From Mycolicibacterium setense (lineage in GTDB: Bacteria; Actinomycetota; Actinomycetes; Mycobacteriales; Mycobacteriaceae): DNA of 64,000 nt. A program made the translations under genes and the position numbers. Location: assembly GCF_000805385.1 (NCBI RefSeq), contig NZ_JTJW01000008.1:744001-808000 (forward strand). Reading direction: 5' to 3'. Position 1 is the stretch's first letter. Every line of letters begins with the position of its first letter. The notes under the pieces are model-generated. The model was not told where the DNA came from. It did not search any database and was given only the letters and a program-made list of their open reading frames with translations. Shown piece after piece: positions 1 through 7,269 of this stretch.

Positions 1-1
1 G

Positions 2-796
2 ACGCCCGGCGGCCGGTTCAGCAAGGACATCCCTGGGCTGCGGCCGTTGGCGGAGGCCCTCGTCGAGGGCGGCTACCGGGTGTTGTTGTGGGACAGGCCC
101 AACTGCGGGAAGTCCGACGTGCAGTTCTACGGGCAGAGCGAATCGCACATGCGTGCCGAGACGCTCTACCGGCTGATCACCGACCTTGAGATCGGACCGT
201 GTTACATCCTCGGTGGCTCGGGCGGCGCGCGGGACTCGATGCTGACCACCATGCTGTATCCGGAGATCGTGCGAAAACTGGTGGTGTGGAACATCGTCGG
301 CGGCGTATACGGCTCGTTCGTGCTCGGCGGCCACTACGTGACGCCCAGCATCCTTGCGGTACGCGGGCTCGGTATCGAGGGACTGCTGAACGTGCCGGAG
401 TGGCGTGAGCGGATCGCGGAGAACCCGGCGAACCGGCAGCGCCTGCTCGATCTCGATGCCGACCAGTTCCTCAAGGTCATGTTGCGCTGGCTCAATGCTT
501 TCGTGTCGAAACCCGGTCAGACCATTCCCGGTGTCCCTGACGAGATGTTCGACAACATCACGGTGCCCACCCTGATCATCCGCGGTGGAGAGAACGACTG
601 GGACCACCCCAAACGCACCTCGCTCGAGGTCAGTTGTCTGATCAAGGGCTCCAAGCTGATCGACCCGCCGTGGCCCGAGGATGCCTGGGAACGCGCCGGC
701 GAGAAGTTCGCCCAAAGTGGTGGTAAGACATTCTGCCTGTTCGACACCTGGGTGCAGGCTGCCCCGGCGATCGTCGACTTCCTGAGGTCGACGTGA
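2..796 (+). CDS. alpha/beta hydrolase, 5' end outside window
   Basis: The open frame runs in from the left edge, so the N-terminus is missing; the visible part has 264 residues. It shows an alpha/beta-hydrolase core: the strand and turn VLLWDRPNCGKSD, then YILGGSGGARDS, where G-G-S-G-G is the nucleophile elbow, and later LIIRGGENDWDHP in the acid-loop region. Odd point: where these enzymes normally carry the catalytic His (a G-H near the C-terminus) it reads LIDPPWPEDAW, with no His. It may be a degenerate or non-hydrolytic member of the family. The next gene lies on the other strand and ends 23 bases downstream. Family call is firm; substrate is unknown. Confidence 0.85.
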   Translation, partial: TPGGRFSKDIPGLRPLAEALVEGGYRVLLWDRPNCGKSDVQFYGQSESHMRAETLYRLITDLEIGPCYILGGSGGARDSMLTTMLYPEIVRKLVVWNIVGGVYGSFVLGGHYVTPSILAVRGLGIEGLLNVPEWRERIAENPANRQRLLDLDADQFLKVMLRWLNAFVSKPGQTIPGVPDEMFDNITVPTLIIRGGENDWDHPKRTSLEVSCLIKGSKLIDPPWPEDAWERAGEKFAQSGGKTFCLFDTWVQAAPAIVDFLRST

Positions 797-819
797 CATC
801 CGGGTCGGCCGGCGAGCCC

Positions 820-1305
820 TCACACCGTCCGGATGTGCACCTCGCAGTTCAGCGAAGCCTCCAAGGCGGTGTGGATGCGACTTTCCGGAATACGTGCCAG
901 GTCGGCCTTGTCCAGGGTCACCGTCACAACGTCGTAACCCAACGCGTCGGTCTCGACGTCGACGGACCGCTCGATGTCGCCCGTCAGTCCGAACCCGGCC
1001 AGCACGCCGCGGGCGTCCTCGTCGGTCCCGCGGCTGACGAAGGTGACCACTCCGGGGGTGGGCGAGGTGCCGAACGCCTTGGCGCACAATTGCATTGCGA
1101 TGGTCTGCAGCTCTGGTGCGTCGTTTCCGGCGATGAGCACCTCGACCTCGCGACGATGCGCGGGCAGTCCGGCGAGTTGGTTGTCCAGCACCTCGGCGCC
1201 ACGTTCATCCAGCAACTCACGAAGCGTTGCCATGCCGTCGGATAGCTCCTGGGCTCCGAGCTCACCAGCCGGGTCCACTCCGATGCGCACCACCGCAGTT
1301 CTCAT
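820..1305 (-). CDS. conserved hypothetical protein, function unknown
   Basis: 161 residues, starting at ATG 1305 only 27 bases from the divergent NuoF-like gene. I do not recognise a domain. The protein is acidic and soluble, with no signal peptide or membrane segment. It opens with MRTAVVRIGVDPAGELG and has a predicted helix around residues 20-50 rich in Leu, Glu and Arg. The C-terminal half alternates short strands (VVTFVS, VVTVTL, CEVHIRT). Its codon use resembles its neighbours, and it does not overlap the flanking genes, which supports a real gene. The shared short promoter region suggests a link to the redox genes on the other side; that is inference. Confidence 0.65.
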   Translation of the reverse strand: MRTAVVRIGVDPAGELGAQELSDGMATLRELLDERGAEVLDNQLAGLPAHRREVEVLIAGNDAPELQTIAMQLCAKAFGTSPTPGVVTFVSRGTDEDARGVLAGFGLTGDIERSVDVETDALGYDVVTVTLDKADLARIPESRIHTALEASLNCEVHIRTV

Positions 1306-1306
1306 G

Positions 1307-1323
1307 CCGGTAAGCCTAACCGG
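1307..1323. promoter_or_regulatory. short palindrome between divergent genes
   Basis: CCGGTAAGCCTAACCGG is a 17-base near-perfect palindrome with one mismatched pair. It fills most of the 27-base gap between the divergent starts at 1305 and 1333. It could be an operator or part of the overlapping promoters; no regulator can be assigned. Confidence 0.3.
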
Positions 1324-1332
1324 GGACGGGAT

Positions 1333-2640
1333 GTGACCATGACAGCCGAACTGACGGTCGCGGCATGGCCGGGGATCACCCCGCGCCTGCTGCTCGACGG
1401 GCCGGAAGACGTTTCCGACTATCAGCGGGCCGGGGGCTATGGCGCCCTTGCCGATCCGGACCAGCTGCTGTCAGAGGTCCAGGCCGCCGGCTTGCTGGGG
1501 CGCGGCGGGGCGGCCTTCCCGATGGCGGTGAAGCTGCGCACCGTGCGCGACAACGGACAGCAGGGCGGCGCAGCCAAGGTCGGCTCAGTGGTGATCGCCA
1601 ACGGCGAAGAGGGCGAGCCGGCCTCCATCAAGGACCGGTGGTTGCTACGCAACCGCCCCCATGCGGTCCTGGACGGCCTACGGCTGGCGGCCGGGATCGT
1701 CGGCGCCGACCGTGCCGTGGTGTACGTATCCGACGCCCGGGCCGCCGAGAGCGTCGAGCGGGCAATTGCAGAACTCCCCGGGGGCTTCGACGCGGTGGCG
1801 GTCGAATTGCTCACCGTTGCACCGGGTTACGTCGCGGGTGAGGAGACCGCCGCCGTGCATGTGGTCAACGGCGGACCGGCCAAACCCACCGACAAGCCAC
1901 CGCGTCCGTTCGAGGAGGGGGTGGACGGGAAGCCAACGCTGATCAGCAATGTCGAGACCCTCGCACACCTGGCGTACCTGCATCAGCACGGTGCCCAGGC
2001 GTTTCGCGAACTCGGCACCGCGGGCTCACCCGGCACCTTCCTGGCCACGATTACCGGAGCCGGGCGTCCACCGGCACTGTACGAGCTTCCGCACGGCATC
2101 GCGTTCGCCGATCTGCTGACCCTGCACGGGGTATCGGCCGACAACGTCCGCGGTGCGCTGATGGGCGGTTACTTCGCCGGACTGATCAACCGCGACATCC
2201 TCGGCACCACACTGGATCACGAGTCCGTGCGGGCCTTGGGCAGCGGGTTGGGCTGCGGCGCGATCGGCATCCTCACCGATGAGTGCCCGGTGGCGGTCGC
2301 CGCGTCAGTACTGGCGTACTTCGACCGGGAGAACGCCGGCCAGTGCGGTTCGTGCTTCAACGGCACCGCCGCGATGGCGGCGGCGACGACCGGGCTGCGC
2401 GACGGTCTGGCCACCCAGGAGGATCTGGACCGGCTCAAGCGGTGGTCGGTGGTGCTGCGCGGCCGCGGCGCCTGCGCCACGCTCGACGGCGCGGCCAATG
2501 TGGCGGCCAGCCTGTTGACCCAGTTCCCGGACCTGGTCCAGCGCCACCTCGAAAACGGTTGTCAGATCTGCCGTTCCGGCGCGTTCACAGCCGCCCGGCC
2601 GTACGAAGTCGAGTCTGGGGAGGCGGTGGTGGCGGTATGA
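1333..2640 (+). CDS. NuoF-like NADH:acceptor oxidoreductase, SLBB type
   Basis: 435 residues, start GTG 1333 (ATG 1339 is possible). It matches the 51-kDa FMN/NADH-binding subunit of complex I: GRGGAAFP at residues 56-63, NGEEGEP at 90-96, VNGGPAKPTDKPPRP near 178-192 and NVETLA near 206. The 4Fe-4S motif is incomplete. The usual C-x2-C-x2-C reads C338-G-S-C341-F-N-G344, so the third Cys is Gly, while the distant C381 (RGACATLDG) is kept. An extra C-x2-C lies near the C-terminus (GCQICRSG). It overlaps the ferredoxin gene by ATGA, so the two are probably translated together. Likely role: pass electrons from NADH to that ferredoxin and on to P450s. The role is inferred; the family is clear. 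Confidence 0.85.
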   Translation: MTMTAELTVAAWPGITPRLLLDGPEDVSDYQRAGGYGALADPDQLLSEVQAAGLLGRGGAAFPMAVKLRTVRDNGQQGGAAKVGSVVIANGEEGEPASIKDRWLLRNRPHAVLDGLRLAAGIVGADRAVVYVSDARAAESVERAIAELPGGFDAVAVELLTVAPGYVAGEETAAVHVVNGGPAKPTDKPPRPFEEGVDGKPTLISNVETLAHLAYLHQHGAQAFRELGTAGSPGTFLATITGAGRPPALYELPHGIAFADLLTLHGVSADNVRGALMGGYFAGLINRDILGTTLDHESVRALGSGLGCGAIGILTDECPVAVAASVLAYFDRENAGQCGSCFNGTAAMAAATTGLRDGLATQEDLDRLKRWSVVLRGRGACATLDGAANVAASLLTQFPDLVQRHLENGCQICRSGAFTAARPYEVESGEAVVAV

Positions 2641-2858
2641 AGGTCAAGCTGGACCGCACGTTGTGCGATGGCTTCGGGTTGTGCGCCAAGCACGCGCCCG
2701 AGTACTTCCCACTGGACGACTGGGGGTACGCCTCACTTCACGGTGACGGCAACATTCCCGAGGCCGACGAGGAGGCCGTGCGGCGTGCCCTACTGGACTG
2801 CCCGGTGCACGCCATCATCGAGTTGAAGCAGACCCGGACGCAACGCGAGGCCGGTTAG
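2637..2858 (+). CDS. 3Fe-4S ferredoxin (P450 type), Phe variant
   Basis: 73 residues, ATG at 2637 overlapping the stop of the NuoF-like gene. The motif C10-DGFGL-C16 and a later C55-P match the mycobacterial Cxx?xxC...CP ferredoxins, which hold a 3Fe-4S cluster and serve P450s. Here the variable position is Phe. Later ferredoxins in this window carry Asn, His and Ser at that position. The acidic middle (residues 39-50) is typical. Being paired with a NuoF-like protein rather than with a P450 is notable. Its partner P450 could be the one at 7270. Confidence 0.88.
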   Translation: MKVKLDRTLCDGFGLCAKHAPEYFPLDDWGYASLHGDGNIPEADEEAVRRALLDCPVHAIIELKQTRTQREAG

Positions 2859-2903
2859 TCCGGATCGGACATGAAAGTGCTGGATCACTCATCCCGAAAA
2901 CTG

Positions 2904-2927
2904 GTAACGTGATTCTCCGCATAGAAT
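2904..2927 (+). promoter_or_regulatory. putative promoter of the DUF35-thiolase gene
   Basis: TAGAAT at 2922-2927 fits the mycobacterial -10 pattern TANNNT and would place transcription start about 18 bases before the TTG codon at 2952. ATTCT at 2912-2916 and AGAAT at 2923-2927 form a short inverted repeat over it. GTAACGTG at 2904-2911 recurs at 7217-7224 before the first P450 gene. Confidence 0.35.
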
Positions 2928-2951
2928 AATTCGCTTACCACCGGAGTCGAG

Positions 2952-4607
2952 TTGTCACAGATACCGGGACGTCCGCTCCCGACGGTCACCACGCTCAACG
3001 AGTACTTCTGGACCGCGGGCGCCGATGGGGTGCTGCGAATCCAGGAGTGTCAGGACTGCAGCGCACTCATCCATCCGCCCCAGCCGGTCTGCCGCTACTG
3101 CCGCAGCCACAACATGGGCGTGCGCGAGGTATCCGGGCGCGCATCACTGGCCGGGTTCACGGTCAACCACCGGTTCGGATTTCCCGATCTGCCGCCTCCA
3201 TACGTGGTGGCCGAGGTGGCCATCGCCGAGGATCCCCGGGTCCGGCTGACGACCAACATCGTCGACTGCGAATCCGAGGACCTCAAACTCGGAATGCCGG
3301 TGGAGGTCCAGTTCCAGCACATCGAAGACGTCTGGCTGCCGGTGTTCAAGCCGTCGGCCGATACCACCGCTACCCCGCCGGTCGCCGAACCTGTGGCACC
3401 CCAGGATGTCGGCAAGTACGTCCGGCCGATGTTGACCAAGGAGAAGTTCGAGGACCACTCGGCCATCACCGGCATCGGGATGTCCACCATCGGCCGGCGG
3501 CTGATGGTGCCGCCGCTGTCGCTGACCATCGAGGCGGCCGAAAAGGCCGTTGCCGATGCCGGTTTGACGTTCGACGACATCGACGGTCTGTCCACCTATC
3601 CGGGCCTGGACATCGCCGGTATGGGCGAAGGCGGCGTGAGTGCGCTGGAGGGTGCGCTCGGGCTTCGTCCGACGTGGATCAACGGCGGCATGGACACGTT
3701 CGGTCCCGGCGGCTCGGTGATCGCGGCCATGATGGCAGTCGCCACCGGAATGGCCCGCCATGTGCTGTGTTTCCGCACGCTGTGGGAGGCGACATTCGGC
3801 CAGCTGGTCAAGGAGGGCAAGATGTCCCCTCCGATGGGCGGCCGCACCAACAGTTGGCAACAGCCGTTCGGATCCACCTCTGCGGCACATACATTGGCCC
3901 AGAACGCCGGCCGGCACTTCGACAGGTACGGCACCACCCGGGAGACACTCGGATGGATCGCACTGAACCAGCGGGCGAATGCCGCGCTGAACCCGACCGC
4001 GATCTATCGCGATCCGATGACCATGGACGACTACCTGTCGGCGCGCATGATCACGACACCGTTCGGCCTCTATGACTGCGACGTGCCGTGTGACGGTGCG
4101 GTGGCCGTCATCGTCTCGGCCGTCGACGTTGCGCGCGATCTGCCCAAACCGCCGATCCTGTTCGAGGCCGTCGGCACCCAGATCATCGAGCGGCTCGACT
4201 GGGACCAGACCACGCTCACCCACGAACCGCAGGTGCTGGGCCAGAGCGCACACATGTGGTCCCGGACTTCGTTGCGCCCCGGCGATGTCGATGTCGCAGA
4301 GCTGTATGACGGGTTCAGCTTCAACTGCCTGTCCTGGCTGGAGGGGCTGGGCTTCTGCGGTATCGGCGAAGCCAAGGACTTCCTCGAGGGCGGTCACAAC
4401 ATCGCCCGTGACGGTGTCATCCCGCTCAACACTCACGGTGGACAGCTCTCGCATGGCCGGACTCACGGGATGGGCCTGATCCACGAGGCCGTCACCCAGT
4501 TGCGCGGCGAGGCCGGCGAACGCCAGGTCAAGGACGCGCGCGTGGCGGTGGCCAGCAGTGGAGGCCTGACCCCGAGCGGCGTGCTGCTGATGCGCAGGGA
4601 CGACTGA
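2952..4607 (+). CDS. DUF35 (zinc-ribbon OB-fold) fused to SCP2-type thiolase/aldolase
   Basis: 551 residues, TTG start with GGAG nine bases upstream. Residues 1-130 are a DUF35 domain with the zinc ribbon C33-x2-C36-x10-C47-x2-C50 followed by an OB-fold. From about residue 165 it is a thiolase fold of the SCP2/Ltp kind. Thiolase active residues are altered: the nucleophile region reads DTFGPGGSV with no Cys, and the C-terminal motif reads ASSGGLTPSGV with no Cys, while HGGQLSHGRTHGMG keeps histidines. In steroid side-chain degradation, DUF35 of ChsH2 works with the Ltp2 retro-aldolase as separate chains. The fusion suggests retro-aldol cleavage of a hydroxyacyl-CoA here. The exact substrate is unknown. 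Confidence 0.85.
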   Translation: MSQIPGRPLPTVTTLNEYFWTAGADGVLRIQECQDCSALIHPPQPVCRYCRSHNMGVREVSGRASLAGFTVNHRFGFPDLPPPYVVAEVAIAEDPRVRLTTNIVDCESEDLKLGMPVEVQFQHIEDVWLPVFKPSADTTATPPVAEPVAPQDVGKYVRPMLTKEKFEDHSAITGIGMSTIGRRLMVPPLSLTIEAAEKAVADAGLTFDDIDGLSTYPGLDIAGMGEGGVSALEGALGLRPTWINGGMDTFGPGGSVIAAMMAVATGMARHVLCFRTLWEATFGQLVKEGKMSPPMGGRTNSWQQPFGSTSAAHTLAQNAGRHFDRYGTTRETLGWIALNQRANAALNPTAIYRDPMTMDDYLSARMITTPFGLYDCDVPCDGAVAVIVSAVDVARDLPKPPILFEAVGTQIIERLDWDQTTLTHEPQVLGQSAHMWSRTSLRPGDVDVAELYDGFSFNCLSWLEGLGFCGIGEAKDFLEGGHNIARDGVIPLNTHGGQLSHGRTHGMGLIHEAVTQLRGEAGERQVKDARVAVASSGGLTPSGVLLMRRDD

Positions 4608-4621
4608 ACCATGCGCACCCG

Positions 4622-5515
4622 ATGAGTACGGCCGATCCGCACCCCAGGGTGGTGATGGTCGACGGCGTCCCGATGTCGGCGTTGGTCGCAGAGGCACCCG
4701 ACCCCCGCGCGGTTGTGGTTGCGCTGCACGGCGGGGCCACCACATCGGCATACTTCGACTGCCCAGGTCACCCGGAACTGTCCCTGCTGCGCAGCGGAGT
4801 TGACCACGGGTTCACCGTGATCGCTCTGGATCGTCCCGGATACGGCGCGTCGGCGGCCTACCCCGACGCCATGATGCGTCCCGACCAGCGGGTTGCCCTC
4901 GCGGTCGGCGCGGTCCAGCGCATCGCCGGTGCGGCGGCCCTGTTCCTCATGGGCCATTCGATGGGCTGCGAGCTGGCCCTACACCTGGCCGTGGCGCGAC
5001 CGGAGGTGGTCGGCGTGTCACTGGCAGGAACCGGCCGCCGGTATCACCCGGCGGCGCAGCAACTGCTGAAGGACGCGTCACCCGTGAACCGGCCACGTGG
5101 TCTACGCGAGCTGCTGTGGGAACCGGCCCGGCTGTACCCGCCCGATGTGATCGGCGCGGGGCTGTCCGCAGGCGGCACGGCATACGAGGGCGACGTCATC
5201 AAAACCTGGGCGCGACAGGACTTTCCGGCACTAGCCGGGCAGACGACAGTTCCGGTGCAGTTCGTGGCCGGCGAGTACGAGAACGTCTGGGAATCCGATC
5301 CCGACGCACTGGCCGCAATTGGTGCGATGTTCACCGCCTCGCCGCGGGTGCAAACCGACGAACTCGCCGACAGCGGACACAACCTCAGTCTGGGGCTGAC
5401 CGCCGCGAGCTATCACCGCAAGGTGCTGGCGTTCGCCGAACAATGCATGGACGACCGCGACCGCGAGCCGGTCAAACGCACTGTGAATACCGAAGTGGAA
5501 GTGGAGGCAGGTTGA
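4622..5515 (+). CDS. alpha/beta hydrolase
   Basis: 297 residues. ATG 4622 follows the thiolase stop by 14 bases. Nucleophile elbow GHSMGCE near residue 110, oxyanion region LHGGATTSA near residue 38, acid-loop region VAGEYENVWESD and catalytic His in DSGHNLSLG near residue 257 make a complete triad likely. The long Arg/Pro-rich stretch around 155-185 is the cap. The stop overlaps the next start by one base (TGATG), so it is co-translated with the two dehydrogenases. It probably hydrolyses an ester, lactone or C-C bond in the pathway. Substrate not predictable. Confidence 0.85.
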   Translation: MSTADPHPRVVMVDGVPMSALVAEAPDPRAVVVALHGGATTSAYFDCPGHPELSLLRSGVDHGFTVIALDRPGYGASAAYPDAMMRPDQRVALAVGAVQRIAGAAALFLMGHSMGCELALHLAVARPEVVGVSLAGTGRRYHPAAQQLLKDASPVNRPRGLRELLWEPARLYPPDVIGAGLSAGGTAYEGDVIKTWARQDFPALAGQTTVPVQFVAGEYENVWESDPDALAAIGAMFTASPRVQTDELADSGHNLSLGLTAASYHRKVLAFAEQCMDDRDREPVKRTVNTEVEVEAG

Positions 5516-6333
5516 TGCGAGTCGGATTTATCGGGCTGGGTAGCCAGGGGGCACCGATGGCCCGGCGGATCGTGGAGGGCGGCTTCGAGACCACCTTGTG
5601 GGCACGGCGACCAGCCTCCTTGGAACCCTTCGCCGACACCGGCGCGAAGACGGCGGGCTCGCCCGCCGAGCTGGCCGCCGCCAGCGATCTGGTCTGCCTG
5701 TGTGTCGTCGGTGACGACGACGTCCGCCAGGTGCTCGACGGTGAGACCGGTGTTCTGGCCGGGCTGGCCCCGGGCGGCGTCATCGCCATCCACTCGACCG
5801 TGCACCCGGACACCTGCCGTGAGCTCGCAGAGAAGGCTGCCGCGCAGGGTATTTCGCTCATCGACGCCCCGGTGAGCGGCGGCGAGCCCGCCGCTTCGGC
5901 CGGCACCCTGCTGGTGATGGTCGGCGGCGACGAGGAAGTCGTCGAGCGGGTTCGTCCCGTGTTCGCCACCTACGCCGACCCGATCGTGCACCTTGGCGGT
6001 GTCGGCGCCGGTCAGGTCGCCAAGATTCTGAACAATCTGCTGTTCAGCGCAAACCTGGGCGCCGCCATGAGTGCGCTGGAACTCGGTGAGGCACTCGGGG
6101 TTCCACGTCAGGCACTGTGCGAGGTGATCACCCGCGGTTCGGCTACCAGCAAGGCGCTCAACAGCATCGCCATGTTCGGCGGGACCCTGGACAACCTGGC
6201 GCCGATCGCCGGTGCGCTGCTGCAGAAGGACTGCCGGCACGCGGCCAGCCTCGCCGACGACGCGTCGGCCCCCCAAGGTGCAGTGTTTGACGCCGCCGAC
6301 AATGCGCTCGCCATCATGAAGCACCCGCGCTGA
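5515..6333 (+). CDS. 3-hydroxyisobutyrate dehydrogenase family protein, copy 1
   Basis: 272 residues; ATG 5515 overlaps the previous stop. N-terminal Rossmann motif GFIGLGSQGAPMA (residues 4-16), substrate-binding signature DAPVSGGEPAASAGT near residue 118, and the catalytic Lys region GQVAKILNNLLF near residue 165 identify the beta-hydroxyacid dehydrogenase family, NAD(P)-dependent. Length is normal (270-300). The next gene is a paralogue and overlaps by one base. It likely oxidises a beta-hydroxy acid or reduces the matching semialdehyde in this pathway. Confidence 0.85.
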   Translation: MRVGFIGLGSQGAPMARRIVEGGFETTLWARRPASLEPFADTGAKTAGSPAELAAASDLVCLCVVGDDDVRQVLDGETGVLAGLAPGGVIAIHSTVHPDTCRELAEKAAAQGISLIDAPVSGGEPAASAGTLLVMVGGDEEVVERVRPVFATYADPIVHLGGVGAGQVAKILNNLLFSANLGAAMSALELGEALGVPRQALCEVITRGSATSKALNSIAMFGGTLDNLAPIAGALLQKDCRHAASLADDASAPQGAVFDAADNALAIMKHPR

Positions 6334-7121
6334 TGCGCGTAGGTTTCATCGGGGCCGGCCGGATGGGCGCGCCGATGATCCGTCGCCTGGCCGAGGCGGG
6401 CCACCAGGTGCAGGCTCTGGGGCGCGACGACGACAAGCGTGCTGCGGTGGCCGAACTCGGTGCACAGCCGGTGGATTCGGCGAGCGCGGCCGTCGCCGGA
6501 GCCGACGTGACGATCGTCTGCGTGTTCACCGACGAGCAGGTGCGCGCTCTCTGCCCCAGTCTGATCGACGAGATGCCCGACGGTTCGGTGCTGGTGGTGC
6601 ACACCACGGGCAGCCCCCGCACGGCTGAGGCTCTGGCCGAACGCGGCGCGGCACGCCGCATCGCGGTCGTCGACGCTCCGGTCAGCGGCGGGCCGCATGA
6701 CATCGCGGCCGGCACCGTCACGGTGTTCGCCGGCGGCGACGACGATGCGGTCGCCCGCGCTCGCGAGGTGCTCACGTCCTACGCCGATCCGATGCTGCAC
6801 GTCGGTCCCGTCGGGTCGGGCCAGCGGGTGAAACTGGTGAACAACGCCTTGTTCGCCGCGCAGATCGGTGCGGTGGCCGAAGGCGTGCGGTTGGGCGGCC
6901 GACTCGGTATCGACGAGGCGACGCTACTGACCGCACTCACCCACGGCAGCGCCGCAAGCCGGGCCCTCGGCGGCATCGCCGCCACCGGGTCGGCCGACGC
7001 CTTCATCGCCCGGGTCGGCGAGTTCATCGGCAAGGACGTGGCCGTCGTCCGCAGAACAGCCTCTGAACTGGACAGTGACCTCGGTCGACTCGAGGGTCTG
7101 CTCGACGCCGCACTCAGCTGA
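6333..7121 (+). CDS. 3-hydroxyisobutyrate dehydrogenase family protein, copy 2
   Basis: 262 residues, translationally coupled to copy 1 through TGATG. Rossmann motif GFIGAGRMGAPMI, substrate motif DAPVSGGPHDIAAGT near residue 112 and Lys region GQRVKLVNNALF near residue 164 are all present, as is GKDVAVV toward the C-terminus. It is clearly diverged from copy 1, so the two may act on different stereoisomers or successive substrates, or form a heteromer. That is inference. Confidence 0.85.
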   Translation: MRVGFIGAGRMGAPMIRRLAEAGHQVQALGRDDDKRAAVAELGAQPVDSASAAVAGADVTIVCVFTDEQVRALCPSLIDEMPDGSVLVVHTTGSPRTAEALAERGAARRIAVVDAPVSGGPHDIAAGTVTVFAGGDDDAVARAREVLTSYADPMLHVGPVGSGQRVKLVNNALFAAQIGAVAEGVRLGGRLGIDEATLLTALTHGSAASRALGGIAATGSADAFIARVGEFIGKDVAVVRRTASELDSDLGRLEGLLDAALS

Positions 7122-7269
7122 TTCAGCTCGACATCCCGACCTGATCAGCACGCATTTCGCGCTTTTCAAACGATCTCAAACGGACTACTGTTAGCGTTAC
7201 AGTTCCACACTTTCCCGTAACGTGTCACAACACTTCCGGCCCAGCCCGCCGCGAAGGAGGAGCCCGCCA

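Noticed and set aside
793..1336. Two plus-strand open frames over the 820-1305 gene
   Set aside because: They overlap each other and the opposite-strand gene, which has the better start and spacing.
2859..2951. KstR-type operator
   Set aside because: No sequence like the known KstR or KstR2 sites was seen here, despite the steroid-like genes.
3144..4751. 535-residue minus-strand open frame
   Set aside because: Antisense to the DUF35-thiolase gene; His/Arg/Gly-rich composition, no family match by eye.
7188..7202. Possible strong operator CTGTTAGCGTTACAG
   Set aside because: Only the outer four bases pair well; inner pairs mismatch, so I mention it only as a loose relative of the 12478 site.
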